A stretch of DNA of 64,000 bases from Rufibacter glacialis (lineage in GTDB: Bacteria; Bacteroidota; Bacteroidia; Cytophagales; Hymenobacteraceae), in assembly GCF_008271745.1 (NCBI RefSeq), contig NZ_VKKZ01000020.1, positions 62,001 through 126,000 of the forward strand, written 5' to 3'. Positions 34,500-42,913 of the stretch are shown piece by piece. Position 1 is the stretch's first letter. Each line of letters starts with the position of its first letter. Made by a program: the position numbers and the translations under genes. The notes below the pieces were generated by a model. That model saw nothing but the letters and a program-made list of their open reading frames with translations. It did not search any database and was not told where the DNA came from.

Positions 34500-35777
34500 A
34501 TGGCTGAAATACTTCCCATCAAGGGGTTTCGGTACAACCCTAAACTGCCCTTTTCCATTGACGCACTCACCTCCCCGCTTTTTGACGTGGTGTCTATAAA
34601 GCAGCGGCAGGCGTTGTACAGGAATTCCTATAACAGCATCCACCTTTCGGTTCCCCCGGGGCCTGACCCCGCTGACAGTGCCCGGCGAACGGTGGAGCAT
34701 TGGAAACGCGCCGGCATCCTGCAGCAAGACCCGCTGCCCGGCATTTACGTGTATTACCAGTATTTTACCCTCCCGGGGTCCAGCCGGGAATTCTGCCGCA
34801 AAGGGTTCATGTGCCATATCAAAGCCTACCCCTGGGAAGACCAGGTGATCCTGCGGCACGAGAACACTATTCCGGCGGCGGTGAATGACCGCATTGCCTT
34901 GCTGGAGGAAACCCAGATGCATACCAGCGCCACCCATGGCCTCTTCACCGACCCAGAGTTCACCCTGGAGCAGTACATGGACGAGAGTATCACCTCTCCC
35001 CTGTATGAATCAGAGGATTACCAGGGGGTGCGCGATGTGCTCTCGGTGATTCATGATGCGGAGGTGATTCAGAAGTTCGTGGACCTGCTTAGAGACCAAC
35101 AGGTGATTCTGGCAGATGGCCACCACCGGTACGAGGGGTCTTTGCAGTACCGCCAGAAGATGCTGCAGGCGTACCCGGATACTACCGGGGAGGAGCCTTT
35201 CCATTATCACTTGATGTACCTCACCAACGCCGCCTCAGATGATTTAAGAATACTGCCAACCCACCGGCTCTTAGATACTTTGCCTTTGGCACCTGAAGTT
35301 TTCCTGGAGAGGCTGCAAGAATTTTTCACGGTGCTTCCTATTGCTGACCCTTTTGAACTGGATGAGATCATCACCGGTAAGAAATGGGCGTTTGGGGTAT
35401 ACCTGGAGGGAGAAGCCTACAAAGTGCGGCTGAAACCTGAGGTGCACGCGCAGCTTTCCTGGCACATGCCGCAGGAAGTAAAAGACCTGGACCTGACCGT
35501 CATGCATTACTTTATCCTGGAGGAGGTGTTGGGCATTCCGGCGGAGGAACAGAGACAATACCAGGGCCTCTCCTACGTACGCTCCTTTGCCGAGTGCCTC
35601 TCCAAAGTGGATGCCGGAAAAGCCCAGCTCGCCCTTATCACCAATGAGGTGAAAATGGAAGAAGTACAGCGGGTGTGCCATTCTGGTGCGGTTATGCCCC
35701 AAAAATCAACGTTCTTTTACCCCAAAGTCATTTGCGGGTTTTTATTCAGCTCAATCGCAGAAAATGAATTCCACTAG
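34500..35777 (+). CDS. DUF1015 family protein
   Basis: A 425-residue cytoplasmic protein recognised by the N-terminal proline-rich lead-in (EILPIKGFRYNPKL, then LTSPLFDVVS), NSYNSIHLSVP and the central DGHHRYEGSLQYRQKM motif. DUF1015 is common next to maf or serA in Bacteroidota and archaeal relatives have been tied to serine metabolism; the precise role here is open. Its last 14 bases overlap the start of maf, so the two are translated together. Confidence 0.88.
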   Translation: MAEILPIKGFRYNPKLPFSIDALTSPLFDVVSIKQRQALYRNSYNSIHLSVPPGPDPADSARRTVEHWKRAGILQQDPLPGIYVYYQYFTLPGSSREFCRKGFMCHIKAYPWEDQVILRHENTIPAAVNDRIALLEETQMHTSATHGLFTDPEFTLEQYMDESITSPLYESEDYQGVRDVLSVIHDAEVIQKFVDLLRDQQVILADGHHRYEGSLQYRQKMLQAYPDTTGEEPFHYHLMYLTNAASDDLRILPTHRLLDTLPLAPEVFLERLQEFFTVLPIADPFELDEIITGKKWAFGVYLEGEAYKVRLKPEVHAQLSWHMPQEVKDLDLTVMHYFILEEVLGIPAEEQRQYQGLSYVRSFAECLSKVDAGKAQLALITNEVKMEEVQRVCHSGAVMPQKSTFFYPKVICGFLFSSIAENEFH

Positions 35778-36333
35778 AAACCTTATCCTGGCCTCTAATT
35801 CCCCACGCCGTAAAGAACTGCTCACCAACCTGGGTCTCACTTTTGAGGTGCGGGTAAAAGAGGTAGACGAAAATTACCCCCCGGAACTGGCCCGCGCGGA
35901 AGTGGCCGAATACCTGGCCGCCCACAAAGCCAGTTTCTACCAGGAGGGCCTTAACCCGGAAGACGTCATCATCACCGCCGATACCATAGTCTGCCTGGAT
36001 GAACTGGTACTGAACAAACCATATGACCACGCCCAGGCCACGCGTATGCTCACCATGCTGTCGGGCCGCAGCCATGAGGTGTATACTGGCGTTTGCCTCC
36101 TGAGCCAGGAGAAAAGCTTGGTGTTCCATGACGTGACCACCGTGCACTTCCGTGACTTTACCCGCGAGGAGATTGACTTCTACATCAACACCTACAAACC
36201 CTTTGACAAAGCCGGTAGCTACGGCGCCCAGGACTGGCTGGGATTGGTGGGCATTGAGCGTATTGAAGGCTCTTACTTCAATGTAATGGGGTTACCGGTT
36301 CACCGGTTGTACCAGGAGTTGCAGACGTTTTAG
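35764..36333 (+). CDS. maf: Maf-family nucleotide pyrophosphatase
   Basis: Hydrolyses dTTP, UTP or modified nucleotides to the monophosphate, a housecleaning activity. Start chosen at ATG 35764 because it places ILASNSPRRKELL (the conserved N-terminal Maf motif) at residues 8-20; the longer frame adds 26 residues overlapping the previous gene. Other motifs: ITADTIVCLDELVLNKP (catalytic Asp region), MLSGRSHEVYTGV, and KAGSYGAQDWLGLVGIERIE followed by GSYFNVMGLP. Product 189 residues, usual length; the SYGAQ form points to the dTTP/UTP-type subgroup. Confidence 0.93.
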   Translation: MNSTRNLILASNSPRRKELLTNLGLTFEVRVKEVDENYPPELARAEVAEYLAAHKASFYQEGLNPEDVIITADTIVCLDELVLNKPYDHAQATRMLTMLSGRSHEVYTGVCLLSQEKSLVFHDVTTVHFRDFTREEIDFYINTYKPFDKAGSYGAQDWLGLVGIERIEGSYFNVMGLPVHRLYQELQTF

Positions 36334-36385
36334 GTTTAGGTATCCACTCAAGAGAGGTGCTTGGTTGCTTTAGCCTGATGGGCCG

Positions 36386-36408
36386 GAGACAAGGCAGTGC
36401 CTTGTCTC
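36386..36408. repeat. Palindromic element GAGACAAGGCA-N-TGCCTTGTCTC
   Basis: Two perfect 11-base arms around one base, followed by TACA. It lies in a gap with no gene and looks like a dispersed REP-type palindrome. Confidence 0.5.
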
Positions 36409-36535
36409 TACAGAAACCTCCTAATCCCGAATTAAGCGTTTTAGGCGCCTTTTCAAAGAAGGAGGGCTAAAACACCGGGAAGTCCTTTTCTACCTTCTGC
36501 GGATGCTTTCCTGGATAAGGGATCTTTTTATTAGA

Positions 36536-36595
36536 ATAGCCCAGAAACAGAAAGCCCACTATCCGCAAATAGTGGGCTTTCTGTTTCTGGGCTAT
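36536..36595. terminator. Bidirectional terminator (27-bp perfect stem)
   Basis: Arms 36536-36562 and 36569-36595 with a 6-base loop, followed by TTTTTG on the plus strand; placed between convergent maf and gpsA. Confidence 0.85.
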
Positions 36596-36607
36596 TTTTG
36601 AAAATCT

Positions 36608-37606
36608 TTATTTAAACTTATCTTTCAGGATTTCAATTTCCACGCCCGGCGCGATCCGCTCATATAGAATGTTGTACACGGCCGTAGTAATGGGCATTTC
36701 CACGTTTAGGCGCTGGTTGAGCTGGTAGATGCTCTGCACGGCATAGTAGCCTTCGGCCACCATGTTCATTTCTACCTGCGCTGATTTTACGGTATAGCCC
36801 CGCCCAATCATGTTACCGAAGGTACGGTTGCGGCTAAATTGAGAATATGCGGTCACGAGCAAATCACCCAGATAGGCGCTGCCTTTCAAATCGCGGTGCA
36901 GGGGCATGAGGGCATCCAAGAACCGCTCAATCTCCTCCATGGAATTTGACACCATCACGGCCTGGAAGTTGTCGCCGTAGTTCAGGCCGTGGGCAATGCC
37001 GCAGGCCAGCGCGATGACGTTCTTCATGACGGCGCAGTACTCAATCCCGTCAATGTCATCTAGGGGGTTGGCCTTTACGTACCGGTTGCGCAACAAGGCA
37101 CAGAACATCTCGGCGCGGGCCAGGTCATGGGAGCCAATGGTAAGGTAAGACTGCTTTTCCAGGGCCACCTCCTCGGCATGGCAAGGGCCGGCAATCACGC
37201 ATTGCCGGTCGCTTGGTACGCCGTAGGTCTGCTCCAGGAAATCTGTGATCAGCAGGTTCTTACCAGGTATCATCCCTTTCACCGCAGATACCAAGGTTTT
37301 CCCTTGGAAAGCATCTGGAGGAAGGGCCTCCAGGGCCTGTTCCACGAAGGCGGCTGGTACTGCTAAAATGACCCACTCCGCGTTAGCCACCGTTTCCTGG
37401 ATGTTATTGGAAGGGTGCACGAACTCCAGGTCAAAGCGCACGCCGCTCAGATACCGGGGGTTATGGGCATATTGCTGGAGGTGCTGCACGTCTTCTTTGC
37501 TCCTCAGCCACCAGCTAACGTCTGTTTTATTCTCTGATAGTATTTTCACCAAAGCGGTGGCCCAACTGCCTCCGCCTAATACGGCAATTCTTTCTCTTTC
37601 CTGCAA
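36608..37606 (-). CDS. gpsA: NAD(P)-dependent glycerol-3-phosphate dehydrogenase
   Basis: Reduces dihydroxyacetone phosphate to sn-glycerol 3-phosphate for phospholipid synthesis. The 332-residue product starts with the Rossmann motif AVLGGGSWATALVKIL and continues with VILAVPAAFVEQAL, TLVSAVKGMIPGKNLLITD, VIAGPCHAEEVA (catalytic region), AVMKNVIALACGIAHGLNYG with the active-site Lys, and SRNRTFGNMIGRG. Length and order are standard. It is the last of four genes in an operon, 2 bp after the membrane-fusion gene. Confidence 0.97.
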   Translation of the reverse strand: MQERERIAVLGGGSWATALVKILSENKTDVSWWLRSKEDVQHLQQYAHNPRYLSGVRFDLEFVHPSNNIQETVANAEWVILAVPAAFVEQALEALPPDAFQGKTLVSAVKGMIPGKNLLITDFLEQTYGVPSDRQCVIAGPCHAEEVALEKQSYLTIGSHDLARAEMFCALLRNRYVKANPLDDIDGIEYCAVMKNVIALACGIAHGLNYGDNFQAVMVSNSMEEIERFLDALMPLHRDLKGSAYLGDLLVTAYSQFSRNRTFGNMIGRGYTVKSAQVEMNMVAEGYYAVQSIYQLNQRLNVEMPITTAVYNILYERIAPGVEIEILKDKFK

Positions 37607-37608
37607 GG

Positions 37609-38991
37609 CTATTTATCTTCTGTCTCTTCTTCCTCTTCTTTCAGTTCTTTGCTCAGGGCTTTCTCGTCTTTCACAGTAACTAAATCACCTTCTTTAAGTT
37701 GTTTAGACACCGCCTTGAACGGACCTGAGACTACTTCCTGGCCAGGCTTCAACCCTGAGAGAATCTCTATGTTGTCAAAGTCACTGATACCGGTTTTCAC
37801 TTTCACCATCTTCACCTTACCACCCTCATGCACGAACACTACTTCGTCTGGCCGGTCTTCGGCCCGCACAGGCTTATCGCCTTCTCCCTGCGCTACCGTG
37901 GTAGTGGGGGTTCCTTTAGGTTTGTCCTTGGCCCGCGTGGTCACAGAAGCCAACGGCACCGATAATACATTGTCTTTCTGCTCCGTGATAATATCTACGG
38001 AGGCGGTCATACCAGGCCGGAACGGGGTGCGGCCGTTTTTCTGGATCAGGTCTTGGTAGGAGTCGTTCAGTAACCTGATGCGGACCTCAAACTCGGTTAC
38101 CGCTTCTAAAGTGGCGGCGTCTTTGGCAGTATTGGCAATGGAGGTCACCACACCCCTGAACTTCCGGTTAGAGTTGGTGTACGAATCTACTTCCACCAAG
38201 GCTGAATCATTTAACTGAACCCGTACAATGTCGTTCTCGTTCACGTTCACCCGTACTTCCATGTTGTTCAGGTTAGCGATGCGCATGATCTCTGTACCCG
38301 CCATCTGGGAGGTACCCACCACCCGCTCGCCACGCTCTACGTTCAGTTTAGAAACCGTGCCGCTCACCGGGGCATAGATGGTGGTCTTGTCTAAGTTCTT
38401 GCGTGATTCATCTAAAGAAGCATTGGCACTGCGCACCGTAGACTCAGCGGCCCGAACGCTCTGCCGGGCAGCATCCACTTCAGCGCGGTTGGCCTCGTAC
38501 TGGGCACGGGCCGCGTCAAACTCTGACTGGGATATCACTTTTTGGTCAAAGAGTTTGCGGTTACGCTCATACGACTGCTGCACATTCTTGCTGTTAGCCA
38601 GGGCCTGGTTCAGGCGGGCTCTGGCTTGGGCCAGGTTAGCGCGTTGCGTGTTCACAGAGGCCGACTGCATCTCCACCATGGACTGGTAATTGTCGGGCCG
38701 GATGCGGAGGAGCAACTGCCCTGCCACCACGGAATCACCCTCTTTCACATACAGCTCAGTGATTTCGCCTGATACGTCTGGGCTTATCTTTACCTCAATC
38801 TCGGGCTGCACTTTGCCGGAGGCACTTACCTTTTCTATGATGGAGGCGGGTTTGGCTTTGGCCACTGCTACTTCTATCCCTTCTTCCTTGCCAATCCAGC
38901 CACTCTTTTTTGCTACTAATAAACCTACCAGCAGAAGCACTAGAAGGCCTCCCAAAATGTAGATCAGTCTGTTTGATTTGCGTTTTGCCAT
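37609..38991 (-). CDS. Membrane-fusion (periplasmic adaptor) protein of an efflux system
   Basis: A 460-residue HlyD/MacA-type adaptor. A single N-terminal helix (LIYILGGLLVLLLVGLLVA) anchors it in the inner membrane. Next come the lipoyl half-motifs (ISPDVSGEITELYVKEGD and TIYAPVSGTVSKLNVERGE) flanking a long alpha-hairpin at about 100-200 (repeated Ala, Gln, Arg residues), then beta-barrel and membrane-proximal domains. A low-complexity insert near residue 355 and an acidic C-terminus are unusual. It should bridge an inner-membrane pump to the TolC-like protein encoded 7 bp upstream, but no ABC or RND pump gene is in the operon. Confidence 0.92.
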   Translation of the reverse strand: MAKRKSNRLIYILGGLLVLLLVGLLVAKKSGWIGKEEGIEVAVAKAKPASIIEKVSASGKVQPEIEVKISPDVSGEITELYVKEGDSVVAGQLLLRIRPDNYQSMVEMQSASVNTQRANLAQARARLNQALANSKNVQQSYERNRKLFDQKVISQSEFDAARAQYEANRAEVDAARQSVRAAESTVRSANASLDESRKNLDKTTIYAPVSGTVSKLNVERGERVVGTSQMAGTEIMRIANLNNMEVRVNVNENDIVRVQLNDSALVEVDSYTNSNRKFRGVVTSIANTAKDAATLEAVTEFEVRIRLLNDSYQDLIQKNGRTPFRPGMTASVDIITEQKDNVLSVPLASVTTRAKDKPKGTPTTTVAQGEGDKPVRAEDRPDEVVFVHEGGKVKMVKVKTGISDFDNIEILSGLKPGQEVVSGPFKAVSKQLKEGDLVTVKDEKALSKELKEEEEETEDK

Positions 38992-38998
38992 GAGTTGC

Positions 38999-40465
38999 TT
39001 AGAGAGTAATGGTTTTGCCCTGGTAGAACTCCAGGAACTTGAGTCTGAATGTGTAATCGTATTTAGCCTGGATAATGTCAGATTGGGCCTTCACTAAGTT
39101 GTTGCGGGCCACGTTGAAATCCACATTGTTGATGAGGCCGTTGTTGAGCCGGATCTCCGCGTTCTTGTAGGCTTGTTCAAAGGCTTCTAATTGCCTTTTG
39201 GCGGCCACAAACCTTTTCTGCGCCCCAATTGCATCTGTGTAGGCACGGGCAATGGTCTGTTTCAATTCGTTTTTGGCAATGTCTGAATTGATCTCTGCGT
39301 TTCTGAGCCCAATTTTTGATAGCTGCACATTGTTGCGCACCCTGAACCCGTTCAAGATGGGAACGCTCAGGTTCAACCCAATGAACTGACCAATGTTATC
39401 TTGTAACTGGTTAAAGTAAGGGTACTCCCGAGGGGTCCTTTGAACGGAAGGGTTATAAATATAGAGGGGCTGGTTCATGTTCTCGTCCTGGTAACCCACC
39501 AATGTTCTTTCAATGAAAGGATTACCGAGCGAAATCAAGGAAGACCCGCTGGAATACCGGGTATTGATGCTTCCCACCAGATTCAGGCTGGGGTGATAGC
39601 CGCCTTTGGCAATGGCAATGGATTTGTCTGCGCTCTGAATCCGTAGTCTGGCCCGCAAAATCTCCGGCATTCTGTCTGAGGCGGTGGCGTACACATCTTC
39701 GGCATCGAAGCCAATCACCGTTTGGTCAGGATCTGGGATGTTTGGGATAACAATGGAGAAATTGATTGGATTGGCATCTGTGAGGTTCAACAGCTGGATC
39801 AACTGTAGTTCAGCCAGCTCAATATTATTCTGGGCCGTGATGATATTCAGTTCATCACTAGCTATTTGTGCGCTCAGATCTAATACATTGCTTTCAGGCA
39901 CGCTCCCAGCTCGGAAAAGCTTTTGGGTACGCTCCAGTTGGCTTTGGGTCAGGTTCAACCGCTCCTGGTTCGTTTTAAGGATTTCCTGGTTGAGCAAGAC
40001 GTTCATGTACGCGGTGACCACGTTCAGGGTAACGTCATTCTGCACCTTCTGCTGGTCCAGTTGGCTAGCCTCTAACTCCAGTCTGTTGCGCTTGATGGTG
40101 TTGTTCGTCTGCAACCCACTGTAGAGGTTCACAGAGCCACTAACCCCCACATTACCCGACCAGATCTGCGTGTTTTGGATCTGGTTCCGCACCGGGTCCA
40201 GAAAAAAACCGTTGTTAAACCCATGCGAGCCGCTTCCGTTGATGGATGGCAATTGGCTTGCCCTGGATTGTTTCACATCAATGGCCGACTGCTCTATGGA
40301 AAGGCCCGACTGCCTGACCTGCAGGTTGTTTTTGGCAGCATGCTCCACGCAACGTTCTAAACTCCAGACAGACTCTGCGGGGGATGATGTTTGGGCCAGG
40401 GAAAAGGTGTGGCAGCCAATGACCAGCCCCAGCGTTGAGAGTAATTTTGAGGAAAAACGTCGCAT
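38999..40465 (-). CDS. TolC-family outer-membrane channel protein
   Basis: A 488-residue protein with a signal peptide (cleavage near FSLAQ). It has two similar halves of long helices with SIEQSAIDVKQSRASQLPSI and the NPSV / FNQLQDNIGQFIGLNLSVPI stretch before the second half; the latter is the strand-turn region typical of the OEP family. C-terminal NNVDFNVARNNLVKAQ repeats the first-half pattern. These trimers form exit ducts for efflux or type I secretion. It starts one base after the stop of the serine dehydratase gene and precedes the adaptor gene, so it is in the same operon. Confidence 0.93.
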   Translation of the reverse strand: MRRFSSKLLSTLGLVIGCHTFSLAQTSSPAESVWSLERCVEHAAKNNLQVRQSGLSIEQSAIDVKQSRASQLPSINGSGSHGFNNGFFLDPVRNQIQNTQIWSGNVGVSGSVNLYSGLQTNNTIKRNRLELEASQLDQQKVQNDVTLNVVTAYMNVLLNQEILKTNQERLNLTQSQLERTQKLFRAGSVPESNVLDLSAQIASDELNIITAQNNIELAELQLIQLLNLTDANPINFSIVIPNIPDPDQTVIGFDAEDVYATASDRMPEILRARLRIQSADKSIAIAKGGYHPSLNLVGSINTRYSSGSSLISLGNPFIERTLVGYQDENMNQPLYIYNPSVQRTPREYPYFNQLQDNIGQFIGLNLSVPILNGFRVRNNVQLSKIGLRNAEINSDIAKNELKQTIARAYTDAIGAQKRFVAAKRQLEAFEQAYKNAEIRLNNGLINNVDFNVARNNLVKAQSDIIQAKYDYTFRLKFLEFYQGKTITL

Positions 40466-41146
40466 TTATAAGTCAATGTTAGGGATGTAGATCACATTCT
40501 TTACCCAACTCAGTTGCCGCAGGTACTCTAGTGAGATTGGGCGCAACCCAGAATCCATTTCTATGAATTGGCGGGCCACCTCGTTGCGGCCTTTCCGGGA
40601 CACGTTCATGGTGGCAATGTTACAGTCATCATGGGCAATGATGCTGCTGATAAAGGCGATGCTGCCCGTCACGTCATCGGCGTCAATGATGAGGGTATGC
40701 AGGTTGGCGGAGAAGTTGGAAGGAAAGCCATCCACCTCCACTATGCTGATCACCCCGCCGCCCCGGCTTTGGCCTATCACCTCGGCCGTCCGGCCATCTG
40801 GGGCGGTTAAATTGAGCTTGATGGTATTAGGGTGCATGGTGGAGGCGTTTCCCACGGACTTAAAGGTGTACCTTAACCCCTGCTCCTTGGCATGGTCAAA
40901 TGATTCCTTAATCCGGAGGTCGTCGGTTTTATAATCCAGCAAACCGGCAAGAATGGCCCGGTCACTGCCGTGCCCCTCATAGGTGCGGGCAAAGGAGTTG
41001 TAGAACGTAATGGTCGCCTCTTCCGGGATAGTCCCTAGAATCCTGATGGCGGCCCTGGCTATCCGAACCACACCGGCGGTATGGGAACTGGAGGGGCCAA
41101 TCATTACAGGACCTATCATATCAAAAATGCTACTTTTCTCTGCCAT
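40466..41146 (-). CDS. sdaAB: L-serine ammonia-lyase, iron-sulfur dependent, beta subunit
   Basis: Regulatory/substrate-binding half of the [4Fe-4S] enzyme that converts L-serine to pyruvate and ammonia. From ATG 41146 (226 residues); the longer start at 41173 lies inside the likely promoter (41171-41178) and is rejected. Family features: IFDMIGPVMIGPSSSHTAG (the Ser-Ser-His-Thr substrate loop), RTYEGHGSDRAILAGLL and a C-terminal ACT domain starting near LHTLIIDADDVTGSIAFISS. The iron-sulfur alpha subunit is not in the window. It leads an otherwise unrelated operon with TolC, adaptor and gpsA. Confidence 0.93.
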   Translation of the reverse strand: MAEKSSIFDMIGPVMIGPSSSHTAGVVRIARAAIRILGTIPEEATITFYNSFARTYEGHGSDRAILAGLLDYKTDDLRIKESFDHAKEQGLRYTFKSVGNASTMHPNTIKLNLTAPDGRTAEVIGQSRGGGVISIVEVDGFPSNFSANLHTLIIDADDVTGSIAFISSIIAHDDCNIATMNVSRKGRNEVARQFIEMDSGLRPISLEYLRQLSWVKNVIYIPNIDL

Positions 41147-41170
41147 GGTCTTCGTGCGTTCTTCCAGCAC

Positions 41171-41178
41171 CAAAGTTA
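41171..41178 (-). promoter_or_regulatory. -7 box of the sdaAB operon
   Basis: Minus-strand TAACTTTG matches TAnnTTTG; a TTG lies 16 bases upstream (plus strand 41195-41197). Leader to the ATG at 41146 about 18 bases. Confidence 0.5.
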
Positions 41179-41369
41179 AATATATTGTTCAGCCCAAGGC
41201 ACCCCTTGCCTAAAATTCCAAATCGCCTCCTTCTAATAGAGAAGCCGGAAGTGGTTTCTGATGGTTTGAGCCCCGGTAATTCTTCCTTTAGGAGCAAAAC
41301 CAATCCAAATAGTTTTACTTTCTTTGTCGCAAGTAAAGAAAGATAATTACAACATATAGAAAATAATAT

Positions 41370-42338
41370 ATGGCAGATCCCTCCTTCTCACCCCAGGTTC
41401 TGGAACTGCTGGAGCGCCTCCAACAGAAATACCGCCCGCTGGGCCAAGACCTGGCTTCTTACCTGGAAGGGCTTTTGTACTCTGATTTCCTCAACTACTG
41501 GGACTACATTCACCTGGACACCCTGCTGAGCCTGCAGACCCCCCGCACCAAGATCCCAGACGAGGAGATCTTCATCATGTACCATCAGATCACCGAGCTG
41601 TACTTCAAGCTTTGCCTGCATGAATACAAGCAGATTGGGGAAGACCCTGCCCCCACTGTAGACATGCTCATTATGCGGGTTGGCCGCATTAACCGGTACT
41701 TTGAGAATTTGATTGATTCTTTTGAGGTGATGGTAGACGGCATGGGCAAAAATGAGTTCCTGCGGTTCAGGATGGCCCTCATGCCCGCCAGTGGTTTCCA
41801 GTCAGTGCAATACCGGAAGATAGAGATCTGCTCTACTGACCTGCGCAACCTCACTGACAAAGCCAGAAGAGAGGCCCTTGGGCTGCAGACCACGCAGGAG
41901 GAGATGTTTGGCTGCATCTATTGGAAAGAAGGCGCCACCGAGGCCGCCACGGGGGCCAAGACCCTAACCTTGTTGCAGTTTGAGGAAAAATACTCGCAGG
42001 AGCTCTTGCAGCACGCCCGTGAATACCAAACCAAGAATGTGTGGCACGTGGTTAGCCAGCTTTCGCCGGAGGACCGGCAGAACCAGAAGCTCATCAACCA
42101 CCTGAAGGAGCTGGACAGCAACGTGAACGTGAACTGGCCCCTGATGCACTACAAGTCAGCCGTGCGCTACCTGCACCGCGACCCCGACATGATTGCCGCT
42201 ACCGGCGGAACCAACTGGCAAAAGTATTTACCACCCAAATTCCAGAAACGCATTTTTTTCCCAGAGATCTGGACCCAGGAAGAAAAAGACAATTGGGGCA
42301 AGGGATGGGTCAATGATATCATAGGGGAAGTAAGTTAA
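41370..42338 (+). CDS. kynA: Tryptophan 2,3-dioxygenase
   Basis: Heme enzyme opening the indole ring of L-tryptophan to N-formylkynurenine, first step of the kynurenine route. The 322-residue protein shows YWDYIHLDTLL, the helix FIMYHQITELYFKLCLHE carrying a candidate heme-site His, FRMALMPASGFQSVQYRKIE, WPLMHYKSAVRYL with another conserved His, and ATGGTNWQKYLPPKFQ, the substrate-carboxylate region. Length is normal to slightly long. No other kynurenine-pathway gene is nearby, so it may serve NAD synthesis or tryptophan breakdown encoded elsewhere. Confidence 0.95.
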   Translation: MADPSFSPQVLELLERLQQKYRPLGQDLASYLEGLLYSDFLNYWDYIHLDTLLSLQTPRTKIPDEEIFIMYHQITELYFKLCLHEYKQIGEDPAPTVDMLIMRVGRINRYFENLIDSFEVMVDGMGKNEFLRFRMALMPASGFQSVQYRKIEICSTDLRNLTDKARREALGLQTTQEEMFGCIYWKEGATEAATGAKTLTLLQFEEKYSQELLQHAREYQTKNVWHVVSQLSPEDRQNQKLINHLKELDSNVNVNWPLMHYKSAVRYLHRDPDMIAATGGTNWQKYLPPKFQKRIFFPEIWTQEEKDNWGKGWVNDIIGEVS

Positions 42339-42452
42339 CGGCTCGCCTTTCCAAAGGAATAAAAGGAACAGCCCCGAAAAGGAGCTCTTTTATAGAAAGG
42401 AGCCACTTTTCCGGGGATGTTCATTTTTAGAGATGAATGTGTTTAGGGATTG

Positions 42453-42476
42453 TTTTCTGAAAATAGGCCTTAAATG
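42453..42476 (+). repeat. Copy of the dispersed TTTTC..AAAA..GCCTAAA motif
   Basis: Reads TTTTCTGAAAATAGGCC followed by TTAAATG; close to the group consensus. Confidence 0.45.
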
Positions 42477-42820
42477 TAGGGAAGGCATTTTTAAGTGAAC
42501 TGATCTACCTTCACCTATATTATAGAAGGTCCTTTTTGGTTTGTTTCTAGGTAGTTATGGCAAGTTAAAACTAGAATCTGGCTGGTTTATCCATCTGTTG
42601 TGCCAAGGTGGATTCCAAGATTATTTTTTTCGGAGCGAAATCAGGCTTGTTTTAAAAAGTGCATACAAACCGCCTCTGTCTGTATGATGAACTCATTCCT
42701 GAAAATTGCTGGCCCCTGTTAGTTGAAAAACTTTAATGGCAAGGAAGAGGGCATTATTAGCTGAGAACTCATACTTGAAGAACCTTTTAAGTTAGGTGGC
42801 AAGCTATTTTTGATAACTGC

Positions 42821-42857
42821 GTTTTAGGGCTATATTTCAAAAGTAGGCCCTAAATAA
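42821..42857. repeat. Palindromic copy of the dispersed motif
   Basis: TTTAGGGC (42822-42829) and GCCCTAAA (42847-42854) are inverted around TATATTTCAAAAGTAG, so the right half matches the dispersed motif and the left half its reverse. Confidence 0.45.
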
Positions 42858-42891
42858 AAAATGGCTGCCCCTAAAAAGGGCAGCCATTTTT
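42857..42891 (-). terminator. Terminator of the SusCD operon
   Basis: 14-bp perfect stem (42857-42870 with 42878-42891), 7-base loop, T-rich ends, 23 bp beyond the SusD stop codon. Confidence 0.85.
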
Positions 42892-42913
42892 AAAAGCAAT
42901 ACAAAAGCTCAGC

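Larger units (their letters stand above)
42339..42913. other. Intergenic region with two motif copies and no gene
   Basis: 575 bp between convergent genes. After an imperfect hairpin (42372-42414) near the dioxygenase stop, I find two copies of the dispersed motif (42453-42476 and around 42832-42856) and the SusCD terminator. No coding frame is convincing. Confidence 0.5.

Noticed and set aside
34700..34888. Short His/Arg-rich open frame in another register
   Set aside because: Inside the DUF1015 gene; its composition follows from codon bias in the true frame.
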